From positions 1-64,000 of the forward strand of contig CAMPYJ010000007.1 in the NCBI GenBank assembly GCA_946998205.1: a stretch of DNA of 64,000 nt, given 5' to 3'. A program made the position numbers and the translations under genes. Under the pieces are notes generated by a model. It did not search any database and had not been told where the DNA came from. It saw only the letters and a list, made by a program, of their open reading frames with translations. This DNA comes from an uncultured Prevotella sp. (GTDB lineage Bacteria > Bacteroidota > Bacteroidia > Bacteroidales > Bacteroidaceae). This document shows, piece by piece, positions 62,660 through 64,000 of the stretch. The stretch's first letter is position 1; each line of letters starts with the position of its first letter.

Positions 62660-63423
62660 GTGGGGTCTTCATGATTCCACCAGAGTAAACACGAGATTGG
62701 TTATTAATTGTTTACAAACGTTTTGTGAAAGCGTGACGAAGGCAACAAATGTCGCAAACTTAGAGTTTCATTCGTTGTTTAACAACATTCTCTTAAATGA
62801 AGGTGCTGCGTTCCAACAGTCTTCCGCCATTGGTTGTACATGATGTAAAACCTCCCCCCGTCCTGTCTGCAAGTTTGGAAATGCGCTTCTTGATGTCGAC
62901 GAAAGGTGATGAATCACGCCCCTATAACTTTGCATCGTTCATCTTTTTTCTTGACAAACACCTCGCTGTGTTTGCGATGTTTATCAGTAGGTTGGCGTCG
63001 GGTTGCAAAAACGCTCAAAATGAGCACGTTTTGTAATTGATTGTTTTATAATACGTTAGATGTATTGCGGCGATTTTTGCGCCTTATTCACGCCTGTTTT
63101 GTTCGTTAAGGCATTGCTTTTGTACTGCAATAAGCATGCTTTTGAAGCTCAATGTCATGTTTTTTGACGTTCAAAAGCGTGTTTCTTGTAGCACTATCTT
63201 GATGCTTTTGTGGAAAAACATTGATTTTTTCAGTCAAGAATTTACGCCTATGCTCCCTGCAAGCCTATTGATTTTTTCTGGAAGCCCCATTCGCCATGGT
63301 TGGTTTTGTTGTCATCTTTTCGGACAAAAAACACCACCCCGTCTCTTCTTGCCGGTGGATGTCTCTTTTATCATCTTTCCTCCTAATTCAAGAAGAGGCG
63401 GGGTGTCGCCTTTGGCTTACTCG
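62660..63423. other. Intergenic region without a recognisable gene
   Basis: AT-rich with recurring words such as GCATGCTTTTG and CGCTCAAAATGAG, also seen at 9460-9600 and 38810-38830. Open frames of up to about 100 codons exist but lack any recognisable family. Confidence 0.55.
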
Positions 63424-64000
63424 TTATTTTACCAAGACTTTGCGCGTGGTGCCATCCGATAAGTTCAGGAGATACAGTCCGCGGGGCAGACCGTAGAGCT
63501 GCTTTGCGGGCATTCGCAGTCCGCGCATGTCATGAATGGATACAATTGTCGCGGCGCCGTTGCCGTTGAGCGTTGGCTCTGTTCCTGCCGTGTAGAAATG
63601 CGGGTCGGGTAAATAGTTGAAGCTGATGAGGCCGTTGGCGTCTTTCCTGATGTTCAACACCTTATTATGTAGCACATGACCGTTGTCCCAGTTGGCGTTG
63701 TATAGCGTCAGCGCGGGTGTGCTGTTCGCCGTCAGGCTGTCGCGCTCACCCAGGGGATAGGTGTCGCGGTCGGAGTTGCCGAAGCTGCCGGCTGCGGGTA
63801 CGATGGTCAGTCGTTGGTGGTTGTTGTATTGTTTCTGTTCGGTATTGTTCACTATGTTGTACGCCCAAAGCGAAGCGTCATAGTCTACATGAAGCACCAG
63901 CAGGCCGTTTTTGGGCAGATGGGAGTCCCACTTGTCAGCTCCCTTGTTTTCCAATAAATAGTATTCGTTATGGTTTTGCGGGTTGTAGATGACGTATGCC
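63424..64000 (-). CDS. C-terminal part of an M6-type metalloprotease domain protein (cut by window edge)
   Basis: The frame is open from the window edge to the TAA at 63424. It reads AYVIYNPQNHNEYYLLENKG, then HLPKNGLLVLHVDYDASLW, the beta-rich region found near the end of M6/immune-inhibitor-A-like proteases of Bacteroidota, where Y-L-L-E-N-R/K is characteristic. The HExxH catalytic motif would lie upstream, outside the window. The protein ends IVSIHDMRGLRMPAKQLYGLPRGLYLLNLSDGTTRKVLVK, a C-terminal sorting tail of the type IX kind. Only 191 codons are visible. Confidence 0.75.
   Translation of the reverse strand, partial: AYVIYNPQNHNEYYLLENKGADKWDSHLPKNGLLVLHVDYDASLWAYNIVNNTEQKQYNNHQRLTIVPAAGSFGNSDRDTYPLGERDSLTANSTPALTLYNANWDNGHVLHNKVLNIRKDANGLISFNYLPDPHFYTAGTEPTLNGNGAATIVSIHDMRGLRMPAKQLYGLPRGLYLLNLSDGTTRKVLVK

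Overview
The window is chromosomal DNA from a Bacteroidota bacterium, most likely Prevotellaceae (Prevotella or a close relative). This rests on gene order (parA-parB-DUF5683-lytic transglycosylase-Rel/SpoT; rsfS-ftsH-cdsA), on promoters of the Bacteroidota type (a -7 box TAnnTTTG, in the best cases with TTTG 19-20 bases upstream), on secreted proteins with type IX-like C-terminal tails, and on a moderate G+C content with AT-rich islands. I see no rRNA, CRISPR array, prophage or transposase gene.

Layout. 1-11 kb: a 109-bp tandem repeat, etfB, dnaG, a cardiolipin synthase, the rsmD/DUF3822/small membrane protein operon, a RecD-like helicase, a small lipoprotein and a SprT-like protein. 11-21 kb (minus strand): a surface-glycan cassette of flippase, a nucleotidyltransferase-aminotransferase fusion, an ornithine-cyclodeaminase-like enzyme, LicD and a glycosyltransferase, followed by a tricorn-type protease. 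21-30 kb: a membrane-anchored TPR lipoprotein, hsp20, gpmI behind a triplicated promoter module, ung, a DUF3109 protein, an AraC regulator and a secreted beta-sandwich protein. 30-38 kb: a 1668-residue secreted C1-family protease and alaS. 40-47 kb: a MerR-like regulator converging on the Rel/SpoT-transglycosylase-DUF5683-ParB-ParA operon. 47-54 kb: surE, lpxB and a very large AT-rich SNF2 helicase. 54-64 kb: cdsA-ftsH-rsfS, tRNA-Gln(CTG), a nitroreductase, a DUF349 protein, corA with a structured leader, and the end of an M6-type metalloprotease that runs off the right edge.

The most interesting structures are non-coding. Four intergenic sites carry a 193-bp foldable element with terminal inverted repeats, and each copy that can be delimited cleanly has a 4-bp target duplication. 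A second, 65-66-bp hairpin module sits at the same internal position in two of these elements. The same module is tandemly repeated upstream of gpmI, where each repeat regenerates a -7 promoter box. Its stem differs between contexts in a base-paired way, so the hairpin itself appears to be conserved. One site (29652-30108) shows a readable nested insertion history.

Among the genes, the glycan cassette is the best candidate for undescribed chemistry. It appears to make, CDP-activate and transfer a small amino-containing phospho-substituent. Domain assignments come from motifs read by eye; no database search was possible.
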